Part shown: positions 42,068 through 57,900 of the stretch, one piece after another
How positions within the stretch are numbered: position 1 is the stretch's first letter
Layout: every line of letters starts with the position of its first letter
Source: Pyrrhosoma nymphula
Taxonomy: Eukaryota; Arthropoda; Insecta; Odonata; Coenagrionidae
Direction: 5' to 3'
Length of the DNA stretch: 64,000 bases
Assembly (NCBI GenBank): GCA_963573305.1
Contig: OY754339.1
Coordinates: forward strand, 5,627,941-5,691,940
The notes under the pieces: generated by a model
Databases searched by the model: none
Told to the model about the DNA's origin: nothing
The model's input: only the letters and a program-made list of their open reading frames with translations
Translations under genes and position numbers: made by a program

Positions 42068-45000
42068 GTAACCGTCCACGTAACTACCTAGGTCTGTAAC
42101 ACAGCTGTCGTGGAAACTGGACATTGATAAGGGCTGTACGATAATTACATCCGAGATGGTTTTTGTGTTGATTTTCAGTTATCTCGTCATACGTGGATAA
42201 TGTAAAGTTTTTATTTGATAACTATACACAAAATATTCCGCCATGACTATTGTGAATACTACATACCGTCAGGTTACCAAACGTTTTTTCTGTCCCTTTA
42301 ATGCAATTTACGTTGAATTATTTTCTTTAAAACAATTTTTGTACTTCATTTCAATGTGCATTCTTATATTGTTATAATTTTGTTTTTTTTTTTATTTTGG
42401 TATTTGTTGGAACTCCGTAATGTTGACCTATTTTATCCATTAATAAGCTAGAAAAACTGACTTATCTTCGGAATCAACGTAACTCGAAAACACATAACTT
42501 GAGGTATACCTAGAGTGTTAACTCTTGTGAGATTAATTTATAACTTTCTGAGAAGCTGGAGAACAGGAGGGGTTATCTCCTTGTGGTAATTTTATACTCG
42601 GCTCAAAACAATTTATCATTGATCTCCAAGTTAAGTCCATATTTTTAATAGCCATGGATTATTTTTATTCTTGACTGTGAAGTGTTAATAGTGTGTTGAC
42701 TAAACTCATCTGGAAATTGATGGGAAGTATTGTAATTATTATAGAAGGGTTCTAGGATGTGAAGACGTCAATTTTGAGCGGTGTTCAATTAATCCCCGTG
42801 AGCTTTTGTGTCTTAAGGATATATTTAAATTTATAGTTGTATGACTTGTTTAGTTAGACATTATTGTTTTAGGTCTTAGTGTAAAGTAAATGATCCATAG
42901 TTCATTGATGATCCTTTCACTCCTGCTAAATTTTCAGTGGCAGTTGAGGTTGCTCTTAACTGCGTGCCTTTGCTATATTCCAAATGATTGTATTCCCATA
43001 TAAATTTTTAAAATATTGTGTTATTCATTTCATGAAGCAAGTTTCTAGTGGCAAATAAATTACTGTAACTATGAAAAATGTTTATTCTATATGTAATCAC
43101 TTGGAGAATTTTTCCCTTTTACATTACATTGTTCTAATATTTTTTAAGGTGGTGACCCAAGTTTCAGAGAAGTTGTGCTGTGTTGCTGCTGGTCTTGGCC
43201 AAAAATCAAGCTATCTGTGATGTGCCTGGTTCCTAGCGCAATTCTACCATCTTGACGTTGTTTTCTCTGGACGTGACCCACTTGGAGGGTTTTGTTGTTT
43301 CCCATTTTGTAATTTTCCATGTTGAAATGGAGCAGATTGGCCAGCCTGCTCTGCCATTGCATCACCGATGGCCACCCCATTGTGATATTCTCCAGAAGGT
43401 GCTCCTTACCAATATAACATTTGATATACCCGTTTGTCATTTGTTCTTGTTGCTGTATGTAAATAGTAGGTCAAAAGACCAAAAATGTTTTATTGTGAAT
43501 AATGTTTAAAATAAGCAAAGTTTTTTGCACCATCTCATTTTTGCTATGTGACAATTAAGAAAGGGAGTGTGTTGAAATTTGTTAGCCATGCATCAAGGAC
43601 CCATGTGATATAAACAAATATATATTTTTAAGGGATTGAAGATACATGCTCATCTGAAGACAAATGGGTAATAGTGAGAGCTTATTTTCAATTTTGATGT
43701 GTTTTGAATGGATTCTGTTTGTGCATTTTTATTATAATTTTGTTAGAGGTTATGTACATGATTAAGTTGTTTATTTTTACAGCTGTACAACAGTGCCATA
43801 ACAAATGTTGGAACAAACAGGTATACTCATTTTATATCTTATATATAAAGTATTTTTTTTAATCTTTCAACTGTTTCTGAAACAGGATGACTTGTCATTA
43901 TGGACATGTTTTTATTCCAAGTCTAGTGACATAAACTTGTAAAACACATCTAGGGTAATTTTGAAGCTGTTATACATTTGCATCCTTTTTAGGAGAAAGA
44001 CAAGATTTGTGATGGTAAAAATATGAACTGTTAAAGTTTATGCAAATTGCCTTTTGAACAAAAATAAACTTTTACACTGTTATTTTGCTAACTGGTAGTT
44101 TAATTTACTTTACCCCTATATTTCATTATTACAGAGGGAGATTTGTTTAACCCTTTCAGTGCAGTTATTTTTCTTATTGGTGATTCCGAGGGCAGAATAA
44201 AAATGTGTTTTTATCATTGCAACGCTCGACCCACACTGAGAGTCATCTGCCCCTGGAAAGCATACAAATATGACTTCAACGTGTTGGTCATCAACACTTA
44301 AAGGGTAAAATTATTGATCTTGGCAGTTGCTCTGGTTGGTCATCTACTTGTCGCCATGGTGTATAGTGCCCAGCAGCTACAAACTAACAATAAGCAAGGA
44401 ATTGCTCTGTGAAATGAGAGTCAATTTCCATACTCTTCCAGAAGTCCTTGCAGTTTGGGGTTCAGGGAATTACGTACATACTTTCAATCGGCCAAAACCA
44501 CCCAAATGGTCACACATCATTCTATGCTCTGGGGGCTGGTCCTTTGTTGCTTCAAATGATCATTTGCTTCTCAGGTGGGCACTGGGAGTGATTTAGCGAC
44601 AAAGGAAGCATATTCTCTTCTTAGTATTTCAGTGTTCTTGTTTAGATATATCATTTCATAATGAAATGAGCAAGTGTAATGATGTTATAGGTATAGCGAA
44701 ACTTGGTGGCACTCACCAGTGGAGGATTAGAGGTCACTGACCGTAAACCAAGCGTTGATGAGCGGGCAAAGTTATCGAAGGACTCCCGTAGGGTCCCCTA
44801 GAAAAAGGCTCGGCCGCTTCAACCAATATCTCATTTATGCTTTCCTCTCCTTTGCGTCATGATCTTCACAAGCGAGTACCACCAAGTTTCACTACACCTA
44901 TACTCTTTATTAACAGATTGCAAAACATCATGATTGTGGGCAACAACCTATCACAATCGCAACTCCAGTTCAAAATTCATCAATCACCACGTCATTGGGC

Positions 45001-45243
45001 TCAGCTCAACTTTGGAGGGGTGATCCTTTTATTCATCCAAGTGTTGTTGTCCATTTGCATGTGGTAGACAGTAAGCATGAAATGACCTTAGCTCTCAAAG
45101 CATGTCCAACTAAATCACTGGATGTGTATTATTCACACAGATTTTTCGCCTAGTATAAAAACAAATTGGGTGATTGCATGTCACTGGCAAGTAACCATTT
45201 TATCAGCGAGTGAGGATTTTTAATCATTAGTCTCATTATGTTA
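42068..45243. other. 3' flank of oxt, no second gene recognised
   Basis: AT-rich sequence with possible polyadenylation signals near 43052 and 44063. Around 44151-44305 a 155-bp segment begins TTAA-CCCTTTCAGTG and ends CACTTAAAGGG, which resembles a tiny piggyBac-type MITE, though the right TTAA is imperfect (TAAA). Open frames at 43144-43440 (minus) and 44327-44596 (plus) show no family motif. Confidence 0.4.
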
Positions 45244-45251
45244 GTGTGGAG

Positions 45252-45714
45252 CAGTGGCGGATACATATGGGGGTCGCGAGCCCCCCCCTTGCGGAACCGC
45301 CCGCATTGGCGCCCGCGCCGCCCCTGCCAGTCAGCCTGCACGCTATTCGTTCGTGTCTTTCGTCAGTCGACTCTTGAGTCGAGTTATACCACGCGCGTCC
45401 GCGTCATCGTATTTTATAAGTTTCTGTCTGGCACATAGATAGCTAACCTACGAGAAAAGTCGCGGCCATTCTAGTGATCTCGATACGTTATTCCGTCTGG
45501 CATTTGTTCGAGAAAAGTCGCGAATATTCTACTGTTTGTATTTGTTCACACTCCTTAGAAGTCTGGAAGCGAACATTCTGGCACCGAATGTTCTCGAAAC
45601 AACCGATCTACATATATAAGGGAAGTAGAGTCGCTGCCAGGCAGTCAGTTTGAAAGCTACAATCGTCGCGATAACTTGCACCCCTCCCTTGAGTTTTTTC
45701 TGTATCCGCCACTG
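45252..45714. mobile_element. hAT-type MITE with perfect 8-bp target duplication
   Basis: GTGTGGAG at 45244-45251 and again at 45715-45722. The terminal inverted repeats are CAGTGGCGGATACA and TGTATCCGCCACTG (14 nt, perfect). The 463-bp interior is GC-rich on the left (ccc-runs, CGCC repeats) and non-coding. It lies 190 bp before the 313-bp tandem array. Confidence 0.88.
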
Positions 45715-45901
45715 GTGTGGAGTACAACTTATTACCCACATTCACCAGTTTTACTACTTATTTACTGATATCCCAGAAGCTATAAGAAGTTGGGAAGCAC
45801 CGGACTAGCCTGAATGTGATAAATACCTATTTTTGTTTGTATCACAGCTGGCTCAACCCTTACCAATTATCTCATTATGAAATTGTAGCATAAGAAGTAC
45901 A

Positions 45902-48900
45902 GGTGAAAGAGGATGAGCTGGGACTGTTTATAATTGATGAATAAAGTAATGTACCTTAACTGATTTATGGAACAATAATATTATAAGGAATAAGGGTAAC
46001 GGCATTTCGGCAATCACACCTTTTTCATTATATAATTGCTTTGCCTAGTTATCACCTCAATTATATACATAATTAAACACTTTATTATTTTTTCATTTAG
46101 TCCTGACTGGCTGCAATATTTTCACAAGAAAAGTGACGAGGATATCTTGTTGAGGTCCTACTCACATTAAAATATGATTCAGGTAAGTACATCTTGAATG
46201 ACATCACAATTGAAGTGCAAGAGGATGAGCTGGGAACTGTTTATAATTGATGAATAAAGTAATGTACCTTAACTGATTTATGGAACAATAATATTATAAG
46301 GAATAAGGGTAACGGCATTTCGACAATCACGCCCTTTTCATTATATAATTGCTTTGCCTAGTTATCACCTCAATTATATACATAATTAAACACTTCATTA
46401 TTTTTTCATTTAGTCCTGACTGGCTGCAATATTTTCACAAGAAAAGTGACGAGGATATCTTGTTGAGGTCCTACTCACATTAAAATATGATTCAGGTAAG
46501 TACATCTTGAATGACATCACAATTGAAGTGCAAGAGGATGAGCTGGGAACTGTTTATAATTGATGAATAAAGTAATGTACCTTAACTGATTTATGGAACA
46601 ATAATATTATAAGGAATAAGGGTAACGGCATTTCGACAATCACACCTTTTTCATTATATAATTGCTTTGCCTAGTTATCACCTCAATTATATACATAATT
46701 AAACACTTCATTATTTTTTCATTTAGTCCTGACTGGCTGCAATATTTTCACAAGACAAGTGACGAGGATATCTTGTTGAGGTCCTACTCACATTAAAATA
46801 TGATTCAGGTAAGTACATCTTGAATGACATCACAATTGAAGTGCAAGAGGATGAGCTGGGAACTGTTTATAATTGATGAATAAAGTAATGTACCTTAACT
46901 GATTTATGGAACAATAATATTATAAGGAATAAGGGTAACGGCATTTCGACAATCACGCCCTTTTCATTATATAATTGCTTTGCCTAGTTATCACCTCAAT
47001 TATATACATAATTAAACACTTCATTATTTTTTCATTTAGTCCTGACTGGCTGCAATATTTTCACAAGAAAAGTGACGAGGATATCTTGTTGAGGTCCTAC
47101 TCACATTAAAATATGATTCAGGTAAGTACATCTTGAATGACATCACAATTGAAGTGCAAGAGGATGAGCTGGGAACTGTTTATAATTGATGAATAAAGTA
47201 ATGTACCTTAACTGATTTATGGAACAATAATATTATAAGGAATAAGGGTAACGGCATTTCGACAATCACACCTTTTTCATTATATAATTGCTTTGCCTAG
47301 TTATCACCTCAATTATATACATAATTAAACACTTCATTATTTTTTCATTTAGTCCTGACTGGCTGCAATATTTTCACAAGACAAGTGACGAGGATATCTT
47401 GTTGAGGTCCTACTCACATTAAAATATGATTCAGGTAAGTACATCTTGAATGACATCACAATTGAAGTGCAAGAGGATGAGCTGGGAACTGTTTATAATT
47501 GATGAATAAAGTAATGTACCTTAACTGATTTATGGAACAATAATATTATAAGGAATAAGGGTAACGGCATTTCGACAATCACGCCCTTTTCATTATATAA
47601 TTGCTTTGCCTAGTTATCACCTCAATTATATACATAATTAAACACTTCATTATTTTTTCATTTAGTCCTGACTGGCTGCAATATTTTCACAAGAAAAGTG
47701 ACGAGGATATCTTGTTGAGGTCCTACTCACATTAAAATATGATTCAGGTAAGTACATCTTGAATGACATCACAATTGAAGTGCAAGAGGATGAGCTGGGA
47801 ACTGTTTATAATTGATGAATAAAGTAATGTACCTTAACTGATTTATGGAACAATAATATTATAAGGAATAAGGGTAACGGCATTTCGACAATCACACCTT
47901 TTTCATTATATAATTGCTTTGCCTAGTTATCACCTCAATTATATACATAATTAAACACTTCATTATTTTTTCATTTAGTCCTGACTGGCTGCAATATTTT
48001 CACAAGACAAGTGACGAGGATATCTTGTTGAGGTCCTACTCACATTAAAATATGATTCAGGTAAGTACATCTTGAATGACATCACAATTGAAGTGCAAGA
48101 GGATGAGCTGGGAACTGTTTATAATTGATGAATAAAGTAATGTACCTTAACTGATTTATGGAACAATAATATTATAAGGAATAAGGGTAACGGCATTTCG
48201 ACAATCACGCCCTTTTCATTATATAATTGCTTTGCCTAGTTATCACCTCAATTATATACATAATTAAACACTTCATTATTTTTTCATTTAGTCCTGACTG
48301 GCTGCAATATTTTCACAAGACAAGTGACGAGGATATCTTGTTGAGGTCCTACTCACATTAAAATATGATTCAGGTAAGTACATCTTGAATGACATCACAA
48401 TTGAAGTGCAAGAGGATGAGCTGGGAACTGTTTATAATTGATGAATAAAGTAATGTACCTTAACTGATTTATGGAACAATAATATTATAAGGAATAAGGG
48501 TAACGGCATTTCGACAATCACGCCCTTTTCATTATATAATTGCTTTGCCTAGTTATCACCTCAATTATATACATAATTAAACACTTCATTATTTTTTCAT
48601 TTAGTCCTGACTGGCTGCAATATTTTCACAAGAAAAGTGACGAGGATATCTTGTTGAGGTCCTACTCACATTAAAATATGATTCAGGTAAGTACATCTTG
48701 AATGACATCACAATTGAAGTGCAAGAGGATGAGCTGGGAACTGTTTATAATTGATGAATAAAGTAATGTACCTTAACTGATTTATGGAACAATAATATTA
48801 TAAGGAATAAGGGTAACGGCATTTCGACAATCACACCTTTTTCATTATATAATTGCTTTGCCTAGTTATCACCTCAATTATATACATAATTAAACACTTC

Positions 48901-51900
48901 ATTATTTTTTCATTTAGTCCTGACTGGCTGCAATATTTTCACAAGACAAGTGACGAGGATATCTTGTTGAGGTCCTACTCACATTAAAATATGATTCAGG
49001 TAAGTACATCTTGAATGACATCACAATTGAAGTGCAAGAGGATGAGCTGGGAACTGTTTATAATTGATGAATAAAGTAATGTACCTTAACTGATTTATGG
49101 AACAATAATATTATAAGGAATAAGGGTAACGGCATTTCGACAATCACGCCCTTTTCATTATATAATTGCTTTGCCTAGTTATCACCTCAATTATATACAT
49201 AATTAAACACTTCATTATTTTTTCATTTAGTCCTGACTGGCTGCAATATTTTCACAAGACAAGTGACGAGGATATCTTGTTGAGGTCCTACTCACATTAA
49301 AATATGATTCAGGTAAGTACATCTTGAATGACATCACAATTGAAGTGCAAGAGGATGAGCTGGGAACTGTTTATAATTGATGAATAAAGTAATGTACCTT
49401 AACTGATTTATGGAACAATAATATTATAAGGAATAAGGGTAACGGCATTTCGACAATCACACCTTTTTCATTATATAATTGCTTTGCCTAGTTATCACCT
49501 CAATTATATACATAATTAAACACTTCATTATTTTTTCATTTAGTCCTGACTGGCTGCAATATTTTCACAAGACAAGTGACGAGGATATCTTGTTGAGGTC
49601 CTACTCACATTAAAATATGATTCAGGTAAGTACATCTTGAATGACATCACAATTGAAGTGCAAGAGGATGAGCTGGGAACTGTTTATAATTGATGAATAA
49701 AGTAATGTACCTTAACTGATTTATGGAACAATAATATTATAAGGAATAAGGGTAACGGCATTTCGACAATCACGCCCTTTTCATTATATAATTGCTTTGC
49801 CTAGTTATCACCTCAATTATATACATAATTAAACACTTCATTATTTTTTCATTTAGTCCTGACTGGCTGCAATATTTTCACAAGACAAGTGACGAGGATA
49901 TCTTGTTGAGGTCCTACTCACATTAAAATATGATTCAGGTAAGTACATCTTGAATGACATCACAATTGAAGTGCAAGAGGATGAGCTGGGAACTGTTTAT
50001 AATTGATGAATAAAGTAATGTACCTTAACTGATTTATGGAACAATAATATTATAAGGAATAAGGGTAACGGCATTTCGACAATCACACCTTTTTCATTAT
50101 ATAATTGCTTTGCCTAGTTATCACCTCAATTATATACATAATTAAACACTTCATTATTTTTTCATTTAGTCCTGACTGGCTGCAATATTTTCACAAGACA
50201 AGTGACGAGGATATCTTGTTGAGGTCCTACTCACATTAAAATATGATTCAGGTAAGTACATCTTGAATGACATCACAATTGAAGTGCAAGAGGATGAGCT
50301 GGGAACTGTTTATAATTGATGAATAAAGTAATGTACCTTAACTGATTTATGGAACAATAATATTATAAGGAATAAGGGTAACGGCATTTCGACAATCACG
50401 CCCTTTTCATTATATAATTGCTTTGCCTAGTTATCACCTCAATTATATACATAATTAAACACTTTATTATTTTTTCATTTAGTCCTGACTGGCTGCAATA
50501 TTTTCACAAGACAAGTGACGAGGATATCTTGTTGAGGTCCTACTCACATTAAAATATGATTCAGGTAAGTACATCTTGAATGACATCACAATTGAAGTGC
50601 AAGAGGATGAGCTGGGAACTGTTTATAATTGATGAATAAAGTAATGTACCTTAACTGATTTATGGAACAATAATATTATAAGGAATAAGGGTAACGGCAT
50701 TTCGACAATCACACCTTTTTCATTATATAATTGCTTTGCCTAGTTATCACCTCAATTATATACATAATTAAACACTTTATTATTTTTTCATTTAGTCCTG
50801 ACTGGCTGCAATATTTTCACAAGACAAGTGACGAGGATATCTTGTTGAGGTCCTACTCACATTAAAATATGATTCAGGTAAGTACATCTTGAATGACATC
50901 ACAATTGAAGTGCAAGAGGATGAGCTGGGAACTGTTTATAATTGATGAATAAAGTAATGTACCTTAACTGATTTATGGAACAATAATATTATAAGGAATA
51001 AGGGTAACGGCATTTCGACAATCACACCTTTTTCATTATATAATTGCTTTGCCTAGTTATCACCTCAATTATATACATAATTAAACACTTCATTATTTTT
51101 TCATTTAGTCCTGACTGGCTGCAATATTTTCACAAGACAAGTGACGAGGATATCTTGTTGAGGTCCTACTCACATTAAAATATGATTCAGGTAAGTACAT
51201 CTTGAATGACATCACAATTGAAGTGCAAGAGGATGAGCTGGGAACTGTTTATAATTGATGAATAAAGTAATGTACCTTAACTGATTTATGGAACAATAAT
51301 ATTATAAGGAATAAGGGTAACGGCATTTCGACAATCACACCTTTTTCATTATATAATTGCTTTGCCTAGTTATCACCTCAATTATATACATAATTAAACA
51401 CTTCATTATTTTTTCATTTAGTCCTGACTGGCTGCAATATTTTCACAAGACAAGTGACGAGGATATCTTGTTGAGGTCCTACTCACATTAAAATATGATT
51501 CAGGTAAGTACATCTTGAATGACATCACAATTGAAGTGCAAGAGGATGAGCTGGGAACTGTTTATAATTGATGAATAAAGTAATGTACCTTAACTGATTT
51601 ATGGAACAATAATATTATAAGGAATAAGGGTAACGGCATTTCGACAATCACGCCCTTTTCATTATATAATTGCTTTGCCTAGTTATCACCTCAATTATAT
51701 ACATAATTAAACACTTCATTATTTTTTCATTTAGTCCTGACTGGCTGCAATATTTTCACAAGAAAAGTGACGAGGATATCTTGTTGAGGTCCTACTCACA
51801 TTAAAATATGATTCAGGTAAGTACATCTTGAATGACATCACAATTGAAGTGCAAGAGGATGAGCTGGGAACTGTTTATAATTGATGAATAAAGTAATGTA

Positions 51901-54900
51901 CCTTAACTGATTTATGGAACAATAATATTATAAGGAATAAGGGTAACGGCATTTCGACAATCACACCTTTTTCATTATATAATTGCTTTGCCTAGTTATC
52001 ACCTCAATTATATACATAATTAAACACTTCATTATTTTTTCATTTAGTCCTGACTGGCTGCAATATTTTCACAAGACAAGTGACGAGGATATCTTGTTGA
52101 GGTCCTACTCACATTAAAATATGATTCAGGTAAGTACATCTTGAATGACATCACAATTGAAGTGCAAGAGGATGAGCTGGGAACTGTTTATAATTGATGA
52201 ATAAAGTAATGTACCTTAACTGATTTATGGAACAATAATATTATAAGGAATAAGGGTAACGGCATTTCGACAATCACGCCCTTTTCATTATATAATTGCT
52301 TTGCCTAGTTATCACCTCAATTATATACATAATTAAACACTTCATTATTTTTTCATTTAGTCCTGACTGGCTGCAATATTTTCACAAGACAAGTGACGAG
52401 GATATCTTGTTGAGGTCCTACTCACATTAAAATATGATTCAGGTAAGTACATCTTGAATGACATCACAATTGAAGTGCAAGAGGATGAGCTGGGAACTGT
52501 TTATAATTGATGAATAAAGTAATGTACCTTAACTGATTTATGGAACAATAATATTATAAGGAATAAGGGTAACGGCATTTCGACAATCACGCCCTTTTCA
52601 TTATATAATTGCTTTGCCTAGTTATCACCTCAATTATATACATAATTAAACACTTCATTATTTTTTCATTTAGTCCTGACTGGCTGCAATATTTTCACAA
52701 GACAAGTGACGAGGATATCTTGTTGAGGTCCTACTCACATTAAAATATGATTCAGGTAAGTACATCTTGAATGACATCACAATTGAAGTGCAAGAGGATG
52801 AGCTGGGAACTGTTTATAATTGATGAATAAAGTAATGTACCTTAACTGATTTATGGAACAATAATATTATAAGGAATAAGGGTAACGGCATTTCGACAAT
52901 CACGCCCTTTTCATTATATAATTGCTTTGCCTAGTTATCACCTCAATTATATACATAATTAAACACTTCATTATTTTTTCATTTAGTCCTGACTGGCTGC
53001 AATATTTTCACAAGACAAGTGACGAGGATATCTTGTTGAGGTCCTACTCACATTAAAATATGATTCAGGTAAGTACATCTTGAATGACATCACAATTGAA
53101 GTGCAAGAGGATGAGCTGGGAACTGTTTATAATTGATGAATAAAGTAATGTACCTTAACTGATTTATGGAACAATAATATTATAAGGAATAAGGGTAACG
53201 GCATTTCGACAATCACGCCCTTTTCATTATATAATTGCTTTGCCTAGTTATCACCTCAATTATATACATAATTAAACACTTCATTATTTTTTCATTTAGT
53301 CCTGACTGGCTGCAATATTTTCACAAGAAAAGTGACGAGGATATCTTGTTGAGGTCCTACTCACATTAAAATATGATTCAGGTAAGTACATCTTGAATGA
53401 CATCACAATTGAAGTGCAAGAGGATGAGCTGGGAACTGTTTATAATTGATGAATAAAGTAATGTACCTTAACTGATTTATGGAACAATAATATTATAAGG
53501 AATAAGGGTAACGGCATTTCGACAATCACACCTTTTTCATTATATAATTGCTTTGCCTAGTTATCACCTCAATTATATACATAATTAAACACTTTATTAT
53601 TTTTTCATTTAGTCCTGACTGGCTGCAATATTTTCACAAGACAAGTGACGAGGATATCTTGTTGAGGTCCTACTCACATTAAAATATGATTCAGGTAAGT
53701 ACATCTTGAATGACATCACAATTGAAGTGCAAGAGGATGAGCTGGGAACTGTTTATAATTGATGAATAAAGTAATGTACCTTAACTGATTTATGGAACAA
53801 TAATATTATAAGGAATAAGGGTAACGGCATTTCGACAATCACGCCCTTTTCATTATATAATTGCTTTGCCTAGTTATCACCTCAATTATATACATAATTA
53901 AACACTTCATTATTTTTTCATTTAGTCCTGACTGGCTGCAATATTTTCACAAGACAAGTGACGAGGATATCTTGTTGAGGTCCTACTCACATTAAAATAT
54001 GATTCAGGTAAGTACATCTTGAATGACATCACAATTGAAGTGCAAGAGGATGAGCTGGGAACTGTTTATAATTGATGAATAAAGTAATGTACCTTAACTG
54101 ATTTATGGAACAATAATATTATAAGGAATAAGGGTAACGGCATTTCGACAATCACGCCCTTTTCATTATATAATTGCTTTGCCTAGTTATCACCTCAATT
54201 ATATACATAATTAAACACTTCATTATTTTTTCATTTAGTCCTGACTGGCTGCAATATTTTCACAAGACAAGTGACGAGGATATCTTGTTGAGGTCCTACT
54301 CACATTAAAATATGATTCAGGTAAGTACATCTTGAATGACATCACAATTGAAGTGCAAGAGGATGAGCTGGGAACTGTTTATAATTGATGAATAAAGTAA
54401 TGTACCTTAACTGATTTATGGAACAATAATATTATAAGGAATAAGGGTAACGGCATTTCGACAATCACACCTTTTTCATTATATAATTGCTTTGCCTAGT
54501 TATCACCTCAATTATATACATAATTAAACACTTCATTATTTTTTCATTTAGTCCTGACTGGCTGCAATATTTTCACAAGACAAGTGACGAGGATATCTTG
54601 TTGAGGTCCTACTCACATTAAAATATGATTCAGGTAAGTACATCTTGAATGACATCACAATTGAAGTGCAAGAGGATGAGCTGGGAACTGTTTATAATTG
54701 ATGAATAAAGTAATGTACCTTAACTGATTTATGGAACAATAATATTATAAGGAATAAGGGTAACGGCATTTCGACAATCACGCCCTTTTCATTATATAAT
54801 TGCTTTGCCTAGTTATCACCTCAATTATATACATAATTAAACACTTCATTATTTTTTCATTTAGTCCTGACTGGCTGCAATATTTTCACAAGAAAAGTGA

Positions 54901-57900
54901 CGAGGATATCTTGTTGAGGTCCTACTCACATTAAAATATGATTCAGGTAAGTACATCTTGAATGACATCACAATTGAAGTGCAAGAGGATGAGCTGGGAA
55001 CTGTTTATAATTGATGAATAAAGTAATGTACCTTAACTGATTTATGGAACAATAATATTATAAGGAATAAGGGTAACGGCATTTCGACAATCACACCTTT
55101 TTCATTATATAATTGCTTTGCCTAGTTATCACCTCAATTATATACATAATTAAACACTTCATTATTTTTTCATTTAGTCCTGACTGGCTGCAATATTTTC
55201 ACAAGACAAGTGACGAGGATATCTTGTTGAGGTCCTACTCACATTAAAATATGATTCAGGTAAGTACATCTTGAATGACATCACAATTGAAGTGCAAGAG
55301 GATGAGCTGGGAACTGTTTATAATTGATGAATAAAGTAATGTACCTTAACTGATTTATGGAACAATAATATTATAAGGAATAAGGGTAACGGCATTTCGA
55401 CAATCACGCCCTTTTCATTATATAATTGCTTTGCCTAGTTATCACCTCAATTATATACATAATTAAACACTTCATTATTTTTTCATTTAGTCCTGACTGG
55501 CTGCAATATTTTCACAAGACAAGTGACGAGGATATCTTGTTGAGGTCCTACTCACATTAAAATATGATTCAGGTAAGTACATCTTGAATGACATCACAAT
55601 TGAAGTGCAAGAGGATGAGCTGGGAACTGTTTATAATTGATGAATAAAGTAATGTACCTTAACTGATTTATGGAACAATAATATTATAAGGAATAAGGGT
55701 AACGGCATTTCGACAATCACGCCCTTTTCATTATATAATTGCTTTGCCTAGTTATCACCTCAATTATATACATAATTAAACACTTCATTATTTTTTCATT
55801 TAGTCCTGACTGGCTGCAATATTTTCACAAGACAAGTGACGAGGATATCTTGTTGAGGTCCTACTCACATTAAAATATGATTCAGGTAAGTACATCTTGA
55901 ATGACATCACAATTGAAGTGCAAGAGGATGAGCTGGGAACTGTTTATAATTGATGAATAAAGTAATGTACCTTAACTGATTTATGGAACAATAATATTAT
56001 AAGGAATAAGGGTAACGGCATTTCGACAATCACACCTTTTTCATTATATAATTGCTTTGCCTAGTTATCACCTCAATTATATACATAATTAAACACTTCA
56101 TTATTTTTTCATTTAGTCCTGACTGGCTGCAATATTTTCACAAGACAAGTGACGAGGATATCTTGTTGAGGTCCTACTCACATTAAAATATGATTCAGGT
56201 AAGTACATCTTGAATGACATCACAATTGAAGTGCAAGAGGATGAGCTGGGAACTGTTTATAATTGATGAATAAAGTAATGTACCTTAACTGATTTATGGA
56301 ACAATAATATTATAAGGAATAAGGGTAACGGCATTTCGACAATCACGCCCTTTTCATTATATAATTGCTTTGCCTAGTTATCACCTCAATTATATACATA
56401 ATTAAACACTTCATTATTTTTTCATTTAGTCCTGACTGGCTGCAATATTTTCACAAGACAAGTGACGAGGATATCTTGTTGAGGTCCTACTCACATTAAA
56501 ATATGATTCAGGTAAGTACATCTTGAATGACATCACAATTGAAGTGCAAGAGGATGAGCTGGGAACTGTTTATAATTGATGAATAAAGTAATGTACCTTA
56601 ACTGATTTATGGAACAATAATATTATAAGGAATAAGGGTAACGGCATTTCGACAATCACGCCCTTTTCATTATATAATTGCTTTGCCTAGTTATCACCTC
56701 AATTATATACATAATTAAACACTTCATTATTTTTTCATTTAGTCCTGACTGGCTGCAATATTTTCACAAGACAAGTGACGAGGATATCTTGTTGAGGTCC
56801 TACTCACATTAAAATATGATTCAGGTAAGTACATCTTGAATGACATCACAATTGAAGTGCAAGAGGATGAGCTGGGAACTGTTTATAATTGATGAATAAA
56901 GTAATGTACCTTAACTGATTTATGGAACAATAATATTATAAGGAATAAGGGTAACGGCATTTCGACAATCACGCCCTTTTCATTATATAATTGCTTTGCC
57001 TAGTTATCACCTCAATTATATACATAATTAAACACTTCATTATTTTTTCATTTAGTCCTGACTGGCTGCAATATTTTCACAAGACAAGTGACGAGGATAT
57101 CTTGTTGAGGTCCTACTCACATTAAAATATGATTCAGGTAAGTACATCTTGAATGACATCACAATTGAAGTGCAAGAGGATGAGCTGGGAACTGTTTATA
57201 ATTGATGAATAAAGTAATGTACCTTAACTGATTTATGGAACAATAATATTATAAGGAATAAGGGTAACGGCATTTCGACAATCACGCCCTTTTCATTATA
57301 TAATTGCTTTGCCTAGTTATCACCTCAATTATATACATAATTAAACACTTCATTATTTTTTCATTTAGTCCTGACTGGCTGCAATATTTTCACAAGACAA
57401 GTGACGAGGATATCTTGTTGAGGTCCTACTCACATTAAAATATGATTCAGGTAAGTACATCTTGAATGACATCACAATTGAAGTGCAAGAGGATGAGCTG
57501 GGAACTGTTTATAATTGATGAATAAAGTAATGTACCTTAACTGATTTATGGAACAATAATATTATAAGGAATAAGGGTAACGGCATTTCGACAATCACGC
57601 CCTTTTCATTATATAATTGCTTTGCCTAGTTATCACCTCAATTATATACATAATTAAACACTTCATTATTTTTTCATTTAGTCCTGACTGGCTGCAATAT
57701 TTTCACAAGACAAGTGACGAGGATATCTTGTTGAGGTCCTACTCACATTAAAATATGATTCAGGTAAGTACATCTTGAATGACATCACAATTGAAGTGCA
57801 AGAGGATGAGCTGGGAACTGTTTATAATTGATGAATAAAGTAATGTACCTTAACTGATTTATGGAACAATAATATTATAAGGAATAAGGGTAACGGCATT

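Noticed and set aside
43144..43440. Minus-strand 98-codon frame
   Set aside because: No family motif and low-complexity tail; not supported as a gene.
44151..44305. Tiny piggyBac-type MITE
   Set aside because: Left TTAA and CCCTTT end are good, but the right flank is TAAA and the inverted match is only about 11 nt; kept as a remark only.
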